Below, in pieces: positions 1 to 8,729 of a stretch of DNA of 64,000 nt. The stretch spans positions 1 to 64,000 of the forward strand of contig NZ_LMZQ01000018.1 in assembly GCF_001442625.1 (NCBI RefSeq). The letters run 5' to 3'. This DNA is from Pedobacter ginsenosidimutans. GTDB lineage: Bacteria; Bacteroidota; Bacteroidia; Sphingobacteriales; Sphingobacteriaceae. How positions within the stretch are numbered: the first letter of the stretch is position 1; the number at the start of each line of letters is the position of its first letter. The position numbers and the translations under genes were made by a program. The notes below the pieces were generated by a model, which saw only the letters and a list, made by a program, of their open reading frames with translations, was not told the DNA's origin and made no database searches.

Positions 1-1
1 G

Positions 2-2449
2 AATTCAACTCAGGCGATCTCTTTTGAACAGGATCTTGTCGCTAAAAATCTGATCACCCCACCAAATTCAGCCAGCCCGTTCGGACAGCCCGTAGCTAAT
101 GTAACCGACCTGATTTTCAAGCTCAGGGCCGGAACAATAACCCAGGCTGCCTATGATGCCGCTCTTAGCCGATATAGTTCGATAGATAGCCGGGATCAGA
201 TATCTCAATACTTGATAAGGCCATCAAACAACCAGCAGTATGATTTATCGGTAAGCGGCGGCGGAAAAAGCAGTGACTATTATTATTCCGCCTCTTATAG
301 CAAAGAAAATCCTCAAACAGTAGGTGTTGATGGACAGCGTTTAACGATAACTTTGAACAACAATTTCAAAATTTTCAAAGTGGCCACCTTATCAACGAAT
401 GTAAGAGGTTCCTTCTTTAAATTCAATAATAATGGTCAATCGCTCAACACGTTATTTGGTCCCTCATCATCAACTTTTATGCCTTATGACAGGTTGTTAG
501 ACGATCAGGGAAATCGGATAGGTTTCGGTAGGCAATACTACTCGGGATGGACCAATTCGCTGCAGAGCCGGGGGTATCGCAACTGGCTTTACAATCCTTT
601 GGATGAGATCGATAATGCGGACAATACCCAAAAAGATAACAATTATACGATCAACCTCAACCTGAACGTACCGATTTTTAAAGGTTTATCAGCGAATGTT
701 TTTTATGGCAACGAAAGAAGCTTTAGTCAAACCCGGAGTTATTTTAATGAAAGATCCTATTATTACCGAAACTTTATCAATACTTATACACCGCTACCTT
801 CAAACGGTAATGCCCAAAATTCTATTGGTTTACCGATAGGCAGTGGGATTTTGAGTAATATAAACACCTCCGGCAACAACTACAGCCTTCGTGGCCAGCT
901 CAATTTTGATCATATTTTTGCTGGTTTACATCAATTGACTGCTATTGCAGGATCAGAAATTCGCCAGACCAAGATAGGTCAAGGGTCTAATACGCTGTAT
1001 GGTTATAATACCGGTACAGGACTCTCCAGACCTGTGGATTTTTTTACACCATATCAAACGATACAAGGCTTTGCCAGTAGTTTGGGCAGTGCGCCAACCC
1101 AACAGGATAAAACACGAAGATATTTATCGTACTATGCCAATGCTGCCTATACCTATGCCGGTAAGTATACCGTTTCCGGAAGTGCGCGCTATGATGACTA
1201 CAACAATTTTGGTGTCGATCGCAAGTTCAGGGCAACACCACTATGGTCAACGGGATTTAAATGGGATGTAAAAAAAGAACGCTTTTTAGCCAAAGCCGGA
1301 TTTTTAAGCTCCCTGAGTATAAGGGCAACCTATGGGGTGAATGGTAACATATCTACCAATATCTATCCCTTCACCTATATCGGGTTAGGTAGCGCAGATT
1401 TGACCACTGGTCAGCCTTATGCGTTTCTGGTCGCACCTGCTAATCCGGAATTGAGATGGGAAAAAACATACGTGGCCAATCTGGGTATTGATCTTGGTCT
1501 CTTCAACAGCCGCTTATTTGCAACTGCAGATATTTACTCGAAACGGGGAAAGGACTTATTTTATGAGTTTCCGATCAACGGGACATACGGCGTTACCACA
1601 CTTAATCGAAACTCAACCAATTTATCCGGAAATGGCATTGATTTGAGTGTCAGAGGTACTATTGTTCGCAAAGGCGACTTTGAATGGAACAGCGGAATCA
1701 ATTTTGCGTATAACACCAATAAAATCACCGATGCAAGATTTGGAATCACCTCATCCTTCTATTCTAATCCTGCATTTGGCGCCAATCTAAATGATTATCC
1801 AACGGATAAGATATTTGTATACAAAAATGCTGGACTAGATCAAAATGGGCTTACTCAGGTGTACAATGAAAATGGTGCGAAAATAGCGGCAAACCAGAAT
1901 ATTACATCGATAAATGCATTGCATTACGCGGGAAGAAGAACTGCACCTTATTTTGGAAACTTTAATACATCTGTTAAATTTAAGGATATCACACTAATGG
2001 CGGTTGCCTCTTACCAATTCGGTAGTGTGTTTCTCAGACCAACTGTCAGTTCCTACCCTTCGGCAAGAACAGGTGTAAGGTATGATTTGCATGAGGATGT
2101 GGCAAAACGTTGGGTAAAGGCCGGAGATGAGGCATTCACCAACGTACCCAGTCCGGTAGGCAATTTCGCTGCCCAGAGTTTATTGCGTTACCAACAATCA
2201 GATATCAATGTATTAAAGGGCGATTATATACGACTTCGCGAGCTATCGGCGTCATATCAGTTGCCGATTGAAAAAATAACGTCTTTTGTCAGAACAGCAA
2301 ATTTCACATTTGCTGTGAGAAATTTAGGGCTTTTATGGAGAGCAAACAAAGAGGGCATCGACCCGGATTTTATTGCTGGTCTTAGTTCTACAACCCTGGG
2401 CCTTCCATCTGCAGTTTCTTATAATTTTTCTTTAAATGTTAACTTCTAA
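2..2449 (+). CDS. SusC/RagA-family TonB-dependent outer membrane transporter, 5' end missing
   Basis: The reading frame is open from base 2, so the start lies outside the window; about 815 C-terminal residues are present. The sequence is rich in alternating aromatic/polar beta-strand segments (for example SGGGKSSDYYYSASYSKE) and ends in a terminal strand NFSLNVNF, as outer-membrane barrels do. SusC-family proteins form the TonB-dependent channel for glycans or peptides captured by the lipoprotein SusD, and a SusD gene follows after 12 bases. The visible part is the beta-barrel; signal peptide, carboxypeptidase-like domain and plug must lie upstream. Substrate cannot be read from this fragment. 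The ttg at 212 is an internal leucine codon, not a start. Confidence 0.93.
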   Translation, partial: NSTQAISFEQDLVAKNLITPPNSASPFGQPVANVTDLIFKLRAGTITQAAYDAALSRYSSIDSRDQISQYLIRPSNNQQYDLSVSGGGKSSDYYYSASYSKENPQTVGVDGQRLTITLNNNFKIFKVATLSTNVRGSFFKFNNNGQSLNTLFGPSSSTFMPYDRLLDDQGNRIGFGRQYYSGWTNSLQSRGYRNWLYNPLDEIDNADNTQKDNNYTINLNLNVPIFKGLSANVFYGNERSFSQTRSYFNERSYYYRNFINTYTPLPSNGNAQNSIGLPIGSGILSNINTSGNNYSLRGQLNFDHIFAGLHQLTAIAGSEIRQTKIGQGSNTLYGYNTGTGLSRPVDFFTPYQTIQGFASSLGSAPTQQDKTRRYLSYYANAAYTYAGKYTVSGSARYDDYNNFGVDRKFRATPLWSTGFKWDVKKERFLAKAGFLSSLSIRATYGVNGNISTNIYPFTYIGLGSADLTTGQPYAFLVAPANPELRWEKTYVANLGIDLGLFNSRLFATADIYSKRGKDLFYEFPINGTYGVTTLNRNSTNLSGNGIDLSVRGTIVRKGDFEWNSGINFAYNTNKITDARFGITSSFYSNPAFGANLNDYPTDKIFVYKNAGLDQNGLTQVYNENGAKIAANQNITSINALHYAGRRTAPYFGNFNTSVKFKDITLMAVASYQFGSVFLRPTVSSYPSARTGVRYDLHEDVAKRWVKAGDEAFTNVPSPVGNFAAQSLLRYQQSDINVLKGDYIRLRELSASYQLPIEKITSFVRTANFTFAVRNLGLLWRANKEGIDPDFIAGLSSTTLGLPSAVSYNFSLNVNF

Positions 2450-2461
2450 TCCTTGGCAATC

Positions 2462-3859
2462 ATGAAACTAAAAAATATAATTATATGCTTTTCTCTCATT
2501 GCAACGGCAATGACTGGCTGTAAAAAGTATGTAGACATCAAAACGCAGGGAAACCTTGTACCCAATCAAACGATCAATTACCGCTACTTGCTTAACAATA
2601 CTGCTGCATTTGAGAATATACAGAATCTATCCGACTTTGCCTCATCTGATATTGATATTAATGATGCCGCACAACAGACGGCATTAACCGGATCACAATT
2701 TTATTCTTATCTGACAGGAAGTTATAACTGGAGACCCGTTATTTTTCCATTTGGATCTACTTACGAGCAGGACCAGAGTTGGAATACGCTTTACGCTATA
2801 ATACTAAACTGCAATACCATAATCAATGAGCTTCCGGCAAGTGATGGGACTCAAGAGGAGAAAAAGGCATTGGAAGCAGAAGCTTTGGTCCATCGGGCAG
2901 ATGCATACCTAAACTTAATCAACACTTATGCCAAGCCGTATGTTAGATCGTCTGCAGGTTCTGATCTTGGCGTGCCGCTGATTTTGGTGCAAACGGTCAG
3001 TCAATCTTTGAAGAGGGCCAGCATTGAAACGGTGTACAATCAAATCATTAACGATCTTTTGCAGGCGCTACCAGCTTTACCAGCTACACAAGCCTATAAC
3101 ACGCTACCAACCAAAGCATCTGCTCACGGAGAATTGGCCAGGGCATACTTAATGATGGCAGATTACCCAAATGCTTTAAAATACGCAGAAGAGGCATTAA
3201 AAATTAGGAGTACCTTAATCGATTTATCGGCTATAACTGCCGTTAACACCTCAAACTATCCAAGAAGAATTGCAAATCCAGAAATCATGCTATCAAAACT
3301 TCCCATTGGAGGATCATTGACATTTGCACCTTCAGTATTAAAATTGAGCGACGAATACCTAGCGGTATTGGGTACCAAAGATCAGCGTTATACACTTTTT
3401 ACCGTTCCAGCAGCAACAGTTTCCGCTACCTATACAGGAAGATTTTTTTATAAGGAAAGCGTAACCGGTGAGACCAGAAACGAGGGCGTTTCAGTACCTG
3501 AGATGTTGCTTATCCGTGCTGAATGTTTTGTACGTACGGGGAATATTTCTGAAGCGATGAATTCGTTGAACACCTTAAGGATCAAAAGATTCAAACCTGC
3601 CGATTATGTGCCTGCTACAGCCAATAACAATACTGATGCCCTGATAAAAGTGATTGATGAGCGTAGAAGAGAGTTTTTTGGAACCATGCTAAGGTGGTGG
3701 GATATGAGGAGGCTGAACAATGAAACAACTTTCCAAAAAACGTATACCAGAAACTTTGGAGGTGTGATTTATACATTGGCGCCAAACAGTAACCAATATA
3801 CATTTCCAATCGCGGAATATCTTCGTAACCTCAATCCAGAACTCGAGCCAAACCCCTAA
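2462..3859 (+). CDS. SusD/RagB-family nutrient-binding outer membrane lipoprotein
   Basis: This 465-residue protein starts at the ATG at 2462, chosen because it directly begins a lipoprotein signal (MKLKNIII..., lipobox MTGC with Cys20, then KKY). The rest is helix-rich with TPR-like segments (residues about 120-250) and the usual SusD C-terminal region with ERRREFFGTMLRWWDMRR, a typical signature of the family. SusD lipoproteins cap the SusC channel on the cell surface and bind the substrate. The gene lies 12 bases after the SusC stop and is surely co-transcribed with it. It is a little shorter than many SusD proteins (about 500-600 residues). Substrate unknown. Confidence 0.93.
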   Translation: MKLKNIIICFSLIATAMTGCKKYVDIKTQGNLVPNQTINYRYLLNNTAAFENIQNLSDFASSDIDINDAAQQTALTGSQFYSYLTGSYNWRPVIFPFGSTYEQDQSWNTLYAIILNCNTIINELPASDGTQEEKKALEAEALVHRADAYLNLINTYAKPYVRSSAGSDLGVPLILVQTVSQSLKRASIETVYNQIINDLLQALPALPATQAYNTLPTKASAHGELARAYLMMADYPNALKYAEEALKIRSTLIDLSAITAVNTSNYPRRIANPEIMLSKLPIGGSLTFAPSVLKLSDEYLAVLGTKDQRYTLFTVPAATVSATYTGRFFYKESVTGETRNEGVSVPEMLLIRAECFVRTGNISEAMNSLNTLRIKRFKPADYVPATANNNTDALIKVIDERRREFFGTMLRWWDMRRLNNETTFQKTYTRNFGGVIYTLAPNSNQYTFPIAEYLRNLNPELEPNP

Positions 3860-3907
3860 CCCACGTATACCACAACACGGATAATATCCAGAATTAATCA
3901 ATAAAAA

Positions 3908-5896
3908 ATGATACACAAAACCCTAACCTTTTTACTCTTTATTGCCCTCTCTATCAATGGATTTTGTCAGCGCACCGATAATTTCAGGTCGCTGCCTGAA
4001 AAGCCCTATAACGGAAAAGCCCTGACTGTTTTCTATAATCCATCAGGCACACCGCTACAGAATAAGGAATCTGTTAACGCGGTGGTATATAAATATACCG
4101 ATTATAAGTGGGAAGCGGCCGACGTTAAATTTGTCAAGGCTGGAAAGGAATGGAAATCAGATTTACAGGTTCCGATCAATACTGGAATACTTGCCTTTAA
4201 ATTCGTTTCAGGAGATTCCATCGACAACAACAAGAATTTTGGCTATTTTATTATGCTCAATGATAAGGATAGACCAGGGAAAATGGCCCCTGGAGGATAT
4301 ATTGGATGGGGATTTGCAAGATCACCGAACTATGGTAAAAATATTCCCGGATACATCAACTTTAAAGGAATCAGTGATACCGCGACATATCATTGGCTAA
4401 ACCAGGAGATTTTGAATAACCAAAAATCGAAATCACTATTGGCCAGGGATTATGCTATAGCCCTTTCCTCTTACATGGGAGAGCATGCTGCTCCTAAATT
4501 GGTTTTAGCCACTAAGTACCTTACCCGTACGGATGCTAATGAGTCGGAACTGCTCGATGCAAGATATATCAGTGCTATCCTTATTCGGGATAAAAATCTA
4601 ACAGATTCTATCAATATGGTAATCAGCCAAAAGTTTCCAAATGGGAGTATAGCACGGCTTGCAGCATTCAAAAAATTGTCCTCAATCAGAGATATTGACT
4701 CACTGTTGGTCGCCTCTGAGGATTTTCTTTCAAAATTCCCTGAAGCAAATACAAATGCAAAGTTTAATCTGGAAAATAGAATCAATTATGGTGTTATATA
4801 TCAGAACCTGATGGTTTTTGGAAGGTTGAAGAAAAGGCCAACTGATTACGTGGGTAAGTATATCGATTCCTTGCCATATAATATGCTTACCTCAGTTTAT
4901 TATAAGCTTATAGGCATTCCTTATCACAGAAAAGAAGGGGATCTGAAAAAAATTGCTGAAGACTCTGATCTTTTTGTAAAAAGATTCGAATACTTCAAAG
5001 CCAACCAGCCGGCATCGATGGCCTATCTTTCTCCATCAGAGTGGAAAAGTGAATACCAGAAAACGTTTGTTGCCACCGTCTCTTCAGATCACATTGGGCT
5101 CTTGAATTATCAGAAAAGATACCAGCAGGCACTTCAATATGCAAAAGAGGCACAGGCCATTTTAGACTACAACAATGCAGAGATAAATAACCAACAGGCA
5201 TTAAGTTTAAAGATGTTAGGTCTGAACAAGGATCTGCAGGTGCTTTTGAAAAAAAGTATGTTCAAGAATCAGAGTTCTACAGAAATGATTGCGATGATTA
5301 GAGAGGCGTTCGTTAAAGAACGTGGTTCAGAGAAAGGTTTTCAGGAATATTTGGAAAACATGAAAAACCCGGCCGACAAAGAAAAGGAGCTAAAAGATAT
5401 CATGGAAAGCATGATCAAGAAAGAAATGCCAACCTGGAGTATGAAAGACCTTAATGGCAAGACTGTTAATTCGAACGATCTCAAAGGGAAAACCGTAATC
5501 CTCGACTTTTGGGCCACATGGTGTGTTCCTTGCAAAGCTTCCTTTCCGGGAATGAAACTAGCTGTAGAGAAATATAAAAATGATCCGGATGTTGTATTTT
5601 ATTTTGTAGATACAGAAGAAAGAGGTGATACTTATAAAACAGAAAATGCGAAATACATCAAAGATAACAATTATCCCTTCAACGTGCTATTTGATAATCG
5701 ATTGGAAGGCATGAAGACCAATTCGGAAGTGTTTAATAAGATTTGTAAAGCATTTACCATCTCTGGCATACCCCAAAAGCTGATCATAGACAAAAATGGG
5801 TACGTGCGGTTCATTTCCGTAGGTTTCAGGGGAAGTGCTACAGGTTTGGCTGATGAGATGACGGCGTTGATTGAAATGACTAAAAAAGCAGAATAA
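3908..5896 (+). CDS. Exported TlpA-like thioredoxin-fold protein with long N-terminal region
   Basis: The 662-residue product has a Sec signal (MIHKTLTFLLFIALSINGFCQ). The C-terminal 150 residues are a TlpA/ResA-type thioredoxin domain with the active site WCVPC (Cys539 and Cys542) and a cis-Pro region near SGIPQKLIIDKNG. Residues about 25-500 form an all-helical and beta region without motifs I can name. Such TlpA-like proteins are frequent partners of SusCD loci in Bacteroidota. The gene follows susD by 48 bases and precedes a hydrolase by 7, so it is probably in the same operon. A role as periplasmic disulfide reductase is inferred from the domain; the target protein is unknown. Confidence 0.85.
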   Translation: MIHKTLTFLLFIALSINGFCQRTDNFRSLPEKPYNGKALTVFYNPSGTPLQNKESVNAVVYKYTDYKWEAADVKFVKAGKEWKSDLQVPINTGILAFKFVSGDSIDNNKNFGYFIMLNDKDRPGKMAPGGYIGWGFARSPNYGKNIPGYINFKGISDTATYHWLNQEILNNQKSKSLLARDYAIALSSYMGEHAAPKLVLATKYLTRTDANESELLDARYISAILIRDKNLTDSINMVISQKFPNGSIARLAAFKKLSSIRDIDSLLVASEDFLSKFPEANTNAKFNLENRINYGVIYQNLMVFGRLKKRPTDYVGKYIDSLPYNMLTSVYYKLIGIPYHRKEGDLKKIAEDSDLFVKRFEYFKANQPASMAYLSPSEWKSEYQKTFVATVSSDHIGLLNYQKRYQQALQYAKEAQAILDYNNAEINNQQALSLKMLGLNKDLQVLLKKSMFKNQSSTEMIAMIREAFVKERGSEKGFQEYLENMKNPADKEKELKDIMESMIKKEMPTWSMKDLNGKTVNSNDLKGKTVILDFWATWCVPCKASFPGMKLAVEKYKNDPDVVFYFVDTEERGDTYKTENAKYIKDNNYPFNVLFDNRLEGMKTNSEVFNKICKAFTISGIPQKLIIDKNGYVRFISVGFRGSATGLADEMTALIEMTKKAE

Positions 5897-5903
5897 CAAA
5901 AAA

Positions 5904-6980
5904 ATGAATAAGATCAGATTGCTCATTGCCGCATTGGCAGTATTTACGCAAACATCCTTTGCACAGAATTTTATAGATAAGGAAATCACATTCAAATCAC
6001 CGGATGATAGCATCTCCTATGCAGGTACCTTGTCAATCCCTGGGGGAAATAAAAAAAGCCCGGCCGTCGTTATCATTTCCGGAACGGGAAGGCAGGATCG
6101 TGATGGCCTGATGGCGGGTCACAAGATCTTTAAGGAAATCGCCGATAGCCTTGCGAATCATGGATACGCCGTTCTTCGGTTGGATGACAGAGGTGTAGGT
6201 AAAACGACAGGAGTATATGAACATGCAACTACTGCCGATTTCGCAACTGACGCTTTATTGGCCGTAAAATACTTAAGATCTGTACCTCAGGTAGACGCCG
6301 GTAAAATCGGTCTCATCGGGCATAGTGAAGGTGGGGCGATCATGTCGATCGCTGCTTCCAAAAGTAAGGATATTAAGTTTTTGATCAGCCTCTCAGGCCT
6401 GGCAATGAATGGGTACGATGCCCTGATTTCGCAAAATGAGAGTATAGTCAACAATTCTACCTTGCCCGATTATGATAAGGCCAGATCCAACGACATTAAT
6501 GAACGTATGTTTAAAACGGCATTGAAATATGCAGATTCGGCTAATATGGAGGCAAAATTGAATGAAACCTACAACACATGGAAAGTAAAGGATGATGCCT
6601 ACTTCAGGACTCTGAATATTAAATTCGATCATTTCCGTTTTCCGGTCTACAGTTTCGTAAATTATGCGATAGGACCTTGGTACAGGTATTTTATCAAGTA
6701 CGATGCAGCTAAAACGATGGCGAATATTAAAGTCCCTGTGTTAGCGATAAACGGGGATAAGGATAACTATGTGGTTCCCGAGGCAAATCTTCAAAACTGG
6801 AGGAACTATATTGCGGCTGGCGGCAATAAAAACGTAGAAACACATTTGCTGAAAAATGTCAATCACTTGTTATTGCCGTGTATCACCTGTAATCAAGCCG
6901 AGATCCCAAATATCAAAAGCGGTGTTTCGCCCGAAGCTTTTCACATCATCTTTTCATGGCTAAAAAAAACAATTAAATAA
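5904..6980 (+). CDS. Exported alpha/beta hydrolase (S33/dienelactone-type)
   Basis: The 358-residue protein has an N-terminal signal ending near SFAQ and a full alpha/beta hydrolase fold. The nucleophile elbow is GHSEGG with Ser141. The oxyanion region is ISGTGRQDRDG, and likely acid and base residues sit in NGDKDNYV and NVNHLLL. It resembles periplasmic alpha/beta hydrolases annotated as serine aminopeptidase S33 family, which cleave esters or small peptides; the substrate is not determinable here. The gene follows the thioredoxin gene by 7 bases, and its stop shares one base with the next start (TAATG), so the three genes are translationally linked. Confidence 0.85.
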   Translation: MNKIRLLIAALAVFTQTSFAQNFIDKEITFKSPDDSISYAGTLSIPGGNKKSPAVVIISGTGRQDRDGLMAGHKIFKEIADSLANHGYAVLRLDDRGVGKTTGVYEHATTADFATDALLAVKYLRSVPQVDAGKIGLIGHSEGGAIMSIAASKSKDIKFLISLSGLAMNGYDALISQNESIVNNSTLPDYDKARSNDINERMFKTALKYADSANMEAKLNETYNTWKVKDDAYFRTLNIKFDHFRFPVYSFVNYAIGPWYRYFIKYDAAKTMANIKVPVLAINGDKDNYVVPEANLQNWRNYIAAGGNKNVETHLLKNVNHLLLPCITCNQAEIPNIKSGVSPEAFHIIFSWLKKTIK

Positions 6981-7429
6981 TGAAGAAATCTATTCTAATA
7001 ACAGCACTGTTTTCTTTACTGTTCATCAGTGCCCAAAGTCAGATATTAAAACCAATAAAATGGTCTTATGCAGCAAAAAAAACAGGTGCCAACACGGCAA
7101 CAATTTTTATTAAAGCAACAATCGACCAAGGATGGCATTTATATTCCCAGTTTGTAAAAGATGGAGGACCAGTAAAAACCACATTTAGTTTTAAGCCTTC
7201 AAAGGAATACTCACTTGTGGGCAAGACGCTGGAGCCAAAAGCTATAATAAAATATGAGGATACTTTCAAAATGGATGTAAAATATTTTGAACACAGTGTG
7301 ATCTTTCAACAAAAAATTAAAACTAACGGAAAAACAGCGATGGTGAAAGGAACTGTCGAATCGATGGTGTGCAACGACAAGCAGTGTCTCCCCCCTGAAG
7401 AAGTTAGTTTCAATGTGGCGGTCAAATAG
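6980..7429 (+). CDS. Free-standing DsbD N-terminal (DsbD-alpha-like) periplasmic domain protein
   Basis: The product is 149 residues with a signal peptide (cleavage near SAQSQ). The mature part matches the immunoglobulin-like DsbD N-terminal domain: IDQGWHLYSQ near residue 50, then a paired-cysteine segment VCNDKQCLPPEE with Cys131 and Cys136 near the C terminus, where DsbD-alpha keeps its redox pair. No membrane segment or thioredoxin domain follows, so this is the periplasmic domain alone. It starts one base inside the stop of the hydrolase gene. With the TlpA-like protein in the same operon it may relay electrons in the periplasm; this is inference. Confidence 0.82.
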   Translation: MKKSILITALFSLLFISAQSQILKPIKWSYAAKKTGANTATIFIKATIDQGWHLYSQFVKDGGPVKTTFSFKPSKEYSLVGKTLEPKAIIKYEDTFKMDVKYFEHSVIFQQKIKTNGKTAMVKGTVESMVCNDKQCLPPEEVSFNVAVK

Positions 7430-7545
7430 ATTGAGCGCTTCAACAGGATATTCAAAACCTGTAATATTCTCAAGCAGTCGCAGTTGAATGACTTATTCAG
7501 CCTCCGGGGGGTGAATAACATTTATAAATAGCGATTATGATTAAT

Positions 7546-7839
7546 TTAATGATAAATCATAATAATATAAGTTAGTTGATGACAGATTAAGGGGAAGAGC
7601 TGGATGGCCTTTCCCTTTTTAATACTGTCTGTTTTTGATTTTTGTCTCTTCAAATCAGGATGCTCGGGCCGTTTGATTGACTTTGTATGTTCAACCTGAA
7701 CAGCTTCTGCCTTGTATTCACTTATTAGCGTTGTGTAACGGGCGGATTTCCGGTCAGATGGCGCTGCAAAATTATTGGGTGTTCCGGCGACCACATTAAA
7801 TTCGAAAATCAAAAAGCTTGGCCTGGCCAAAAAACACAT
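7546..7839 (-). CDS. Possible small basic protein, doubtful
   Basis: A 97-codon frame lies in the 950-base gap after the SusCD operon. It has no recognised domain. The middle part (residues about 30-75) is lysine- and arginine-rich with acceptable codon use, but the first 17 residues are hydrophobic and the last 15 look non-coding. No clear promoter or ribosome site was seen. Besides this frame, the stretch 7430-7898 holds nothing else that I recognise. It may be a decayed gene or chance. Confidence 0.22.
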   Translation of the reverse strand: MCFLARPSFLIFEFNVVAGTPNNFAAPSDRKSARYTTLISEYKAEAVQVEHTKSIKRPEHPDLKRQKSKTDSIKKGKAIQLFPLICHQLTYIIMIYH

Positions 7840-7898
7840 TTATTGATAATCTTTGAAGCAATGGTGTTTGTGCTTATTCTTTTGAGCATTGCTTACAG

Positions 7899-7941
7899 AA
7901 ATGGCGATATCTCCTGAACTTTTCCAAAGATATCGCCATTT
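7899..7941. terminator. Strong hairpin terminator downstream of the small acidic gene
   Basis: A perfect 14-bp inverted repeat (AAATGGCGATATCT at 7899-7912 and its complement at 7928-7941) encloses a 15-base loop and runs into a T tract on both strands. It starts 20 bases past the stop of the minus-strand gene at 7962-8141, so it most likely ends that transcript. Confidence 0.75.
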
Positions 7942-7961
7942 TTTCTGACATAACGACTGGT

Positions 7962-8141
7962 CTAAATATCCAATTCGAAAGATGAGCGGGATGCTCTATC
8001 TGCCTGATCTAATAAATCAGCATCGTGTTCAGCAGCGCTTTCATCACTAATGATCGTACTTTGATTCAGGGCATCTTCTTCACTTGTTAATGCATCTTCC
8101 TTATCGTCAGAAAGTTCTTCTTTATTTGGGTCTATAATCAT
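7962..8141 (-). CDS. Small acidic protein, function unknown
   Basis: A 59-residue frame reads from an ATG at 8141 to TAG at 7962. The product begins MIIDPNKEELSDDKEDALTS and ends SSFELDI. It is extremely acidic: Asp and Glu make up about a third of the residues, and there is no Cys, signal peptide or membrane segment. Similar short acidic proteins are widespread unannotated products in Sphingobacteriaceae as far as I recall, without known function. A strong terminator 20 bases downstream supports a real single-gene transcript. The residue composition is too biased and gene-like for chance, but no homology could be checked. Confidence 0.6.
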   Translation of the reverse strand: MIIDPNKEELSDDKEDALTSEEDALNQSTIISDESAAEHDADLLDQADRASRSSFELDI

Positions 8142-8381
8142 GGCTTTTTTATTTAAAGATAACCATTTAAATTAGTTTAAGCCACTCTTTTTTACTTTTT
8201 AATGCATTGAAAAATTCATCTCCTGATCATTTATTTTTAATAAAAAAGTATACCTGAATCTTATTATAAATTCACTTTATCTCGTCAATGTTTTATTGTT
8301 TATTTTTTTAAGTTTTGTTTTACAGTTCTTTGCGGGTTGGTTTGTTTTTTGGTAAATTAACGCGTCATTCAAAAAGAACAA

Positions 8382-8720
8382 ATGATTATGGATAACGATT
8401 ATTTAAAACATATCGGAGAAATGACTTCACTTTCCGAAGTGCTTAATGCCCTGGTTAAACAGGGCTATACTTTAGATTTCAATCTGAAAAGTAGTCAGTT
8501 GAGTGGCGGAGAAAATCCGATACAGGAATTTCCAGAGCAATTTTTGATTGATAGACATTATCGTTTTGAAGGAGAATCAGATCCAGATGATGAGGCTATT
8601 GTTTATGCCATATCCTCTATTGATGGTAAAATAAAAGGAATCTTTGTAAATGGTTATGGAACTTCATCGGAAAGTACTGGTGATGAGTTGATTAAGCAAT
8701 TAAAAGCCCGAACTGATTAA
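8382..8720 (+). CDS. Small conserved protein of the type often labelled phosphoribosylpyrophosphate synthetase in Bacteroidota
   Basis: The 112-residue protein contains QGYTLDFNL near residue 27, a segment with HYRFEGESDPDDEAIVYAI near residues 60-78, and KGIFVNGYGT. I recall this pattern from a family of about 100 residues often given the name phosphoribosylpyrophosphate synthetase in databases. The protein is far too short and lacks the PRPP-binding motif of that enzyme, so the name is probably an error. No signal peptide. It starts at ATG 8382 (an alternative ATG is at 8388) and lies 9 bases before the flavoprotein gene, so the two are likely co-transcribed. Function unknown. Confidence 0.75.
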   Translation: MIMDNDYLKHIGEMTSLSEVLNALVKQGYTLDFNLKSSQLSGGENPIQEFPEQFLIDRHYRFEGESDPDDEAIVYAISSIDGKIKGIFVNGYGTSSESTGDELIKQLKARTD

Positions 8721-8729
8721 GAACTGCTC

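Noticed and set aside
4471..4785. Minus-strand frame of 104 codons inside the TlpA-like gene
   Set aside because: It lies wholly within a supported gene and encodes no recognisable domain or start signal.
7430..8381. Possible riboswitch or CRISPR-like array in the long gap
   Set aside because: No regularly spaced repeats and no conserved riboswitch core were found; the only clear structure is the hairpin terminator of the small acidic gene.
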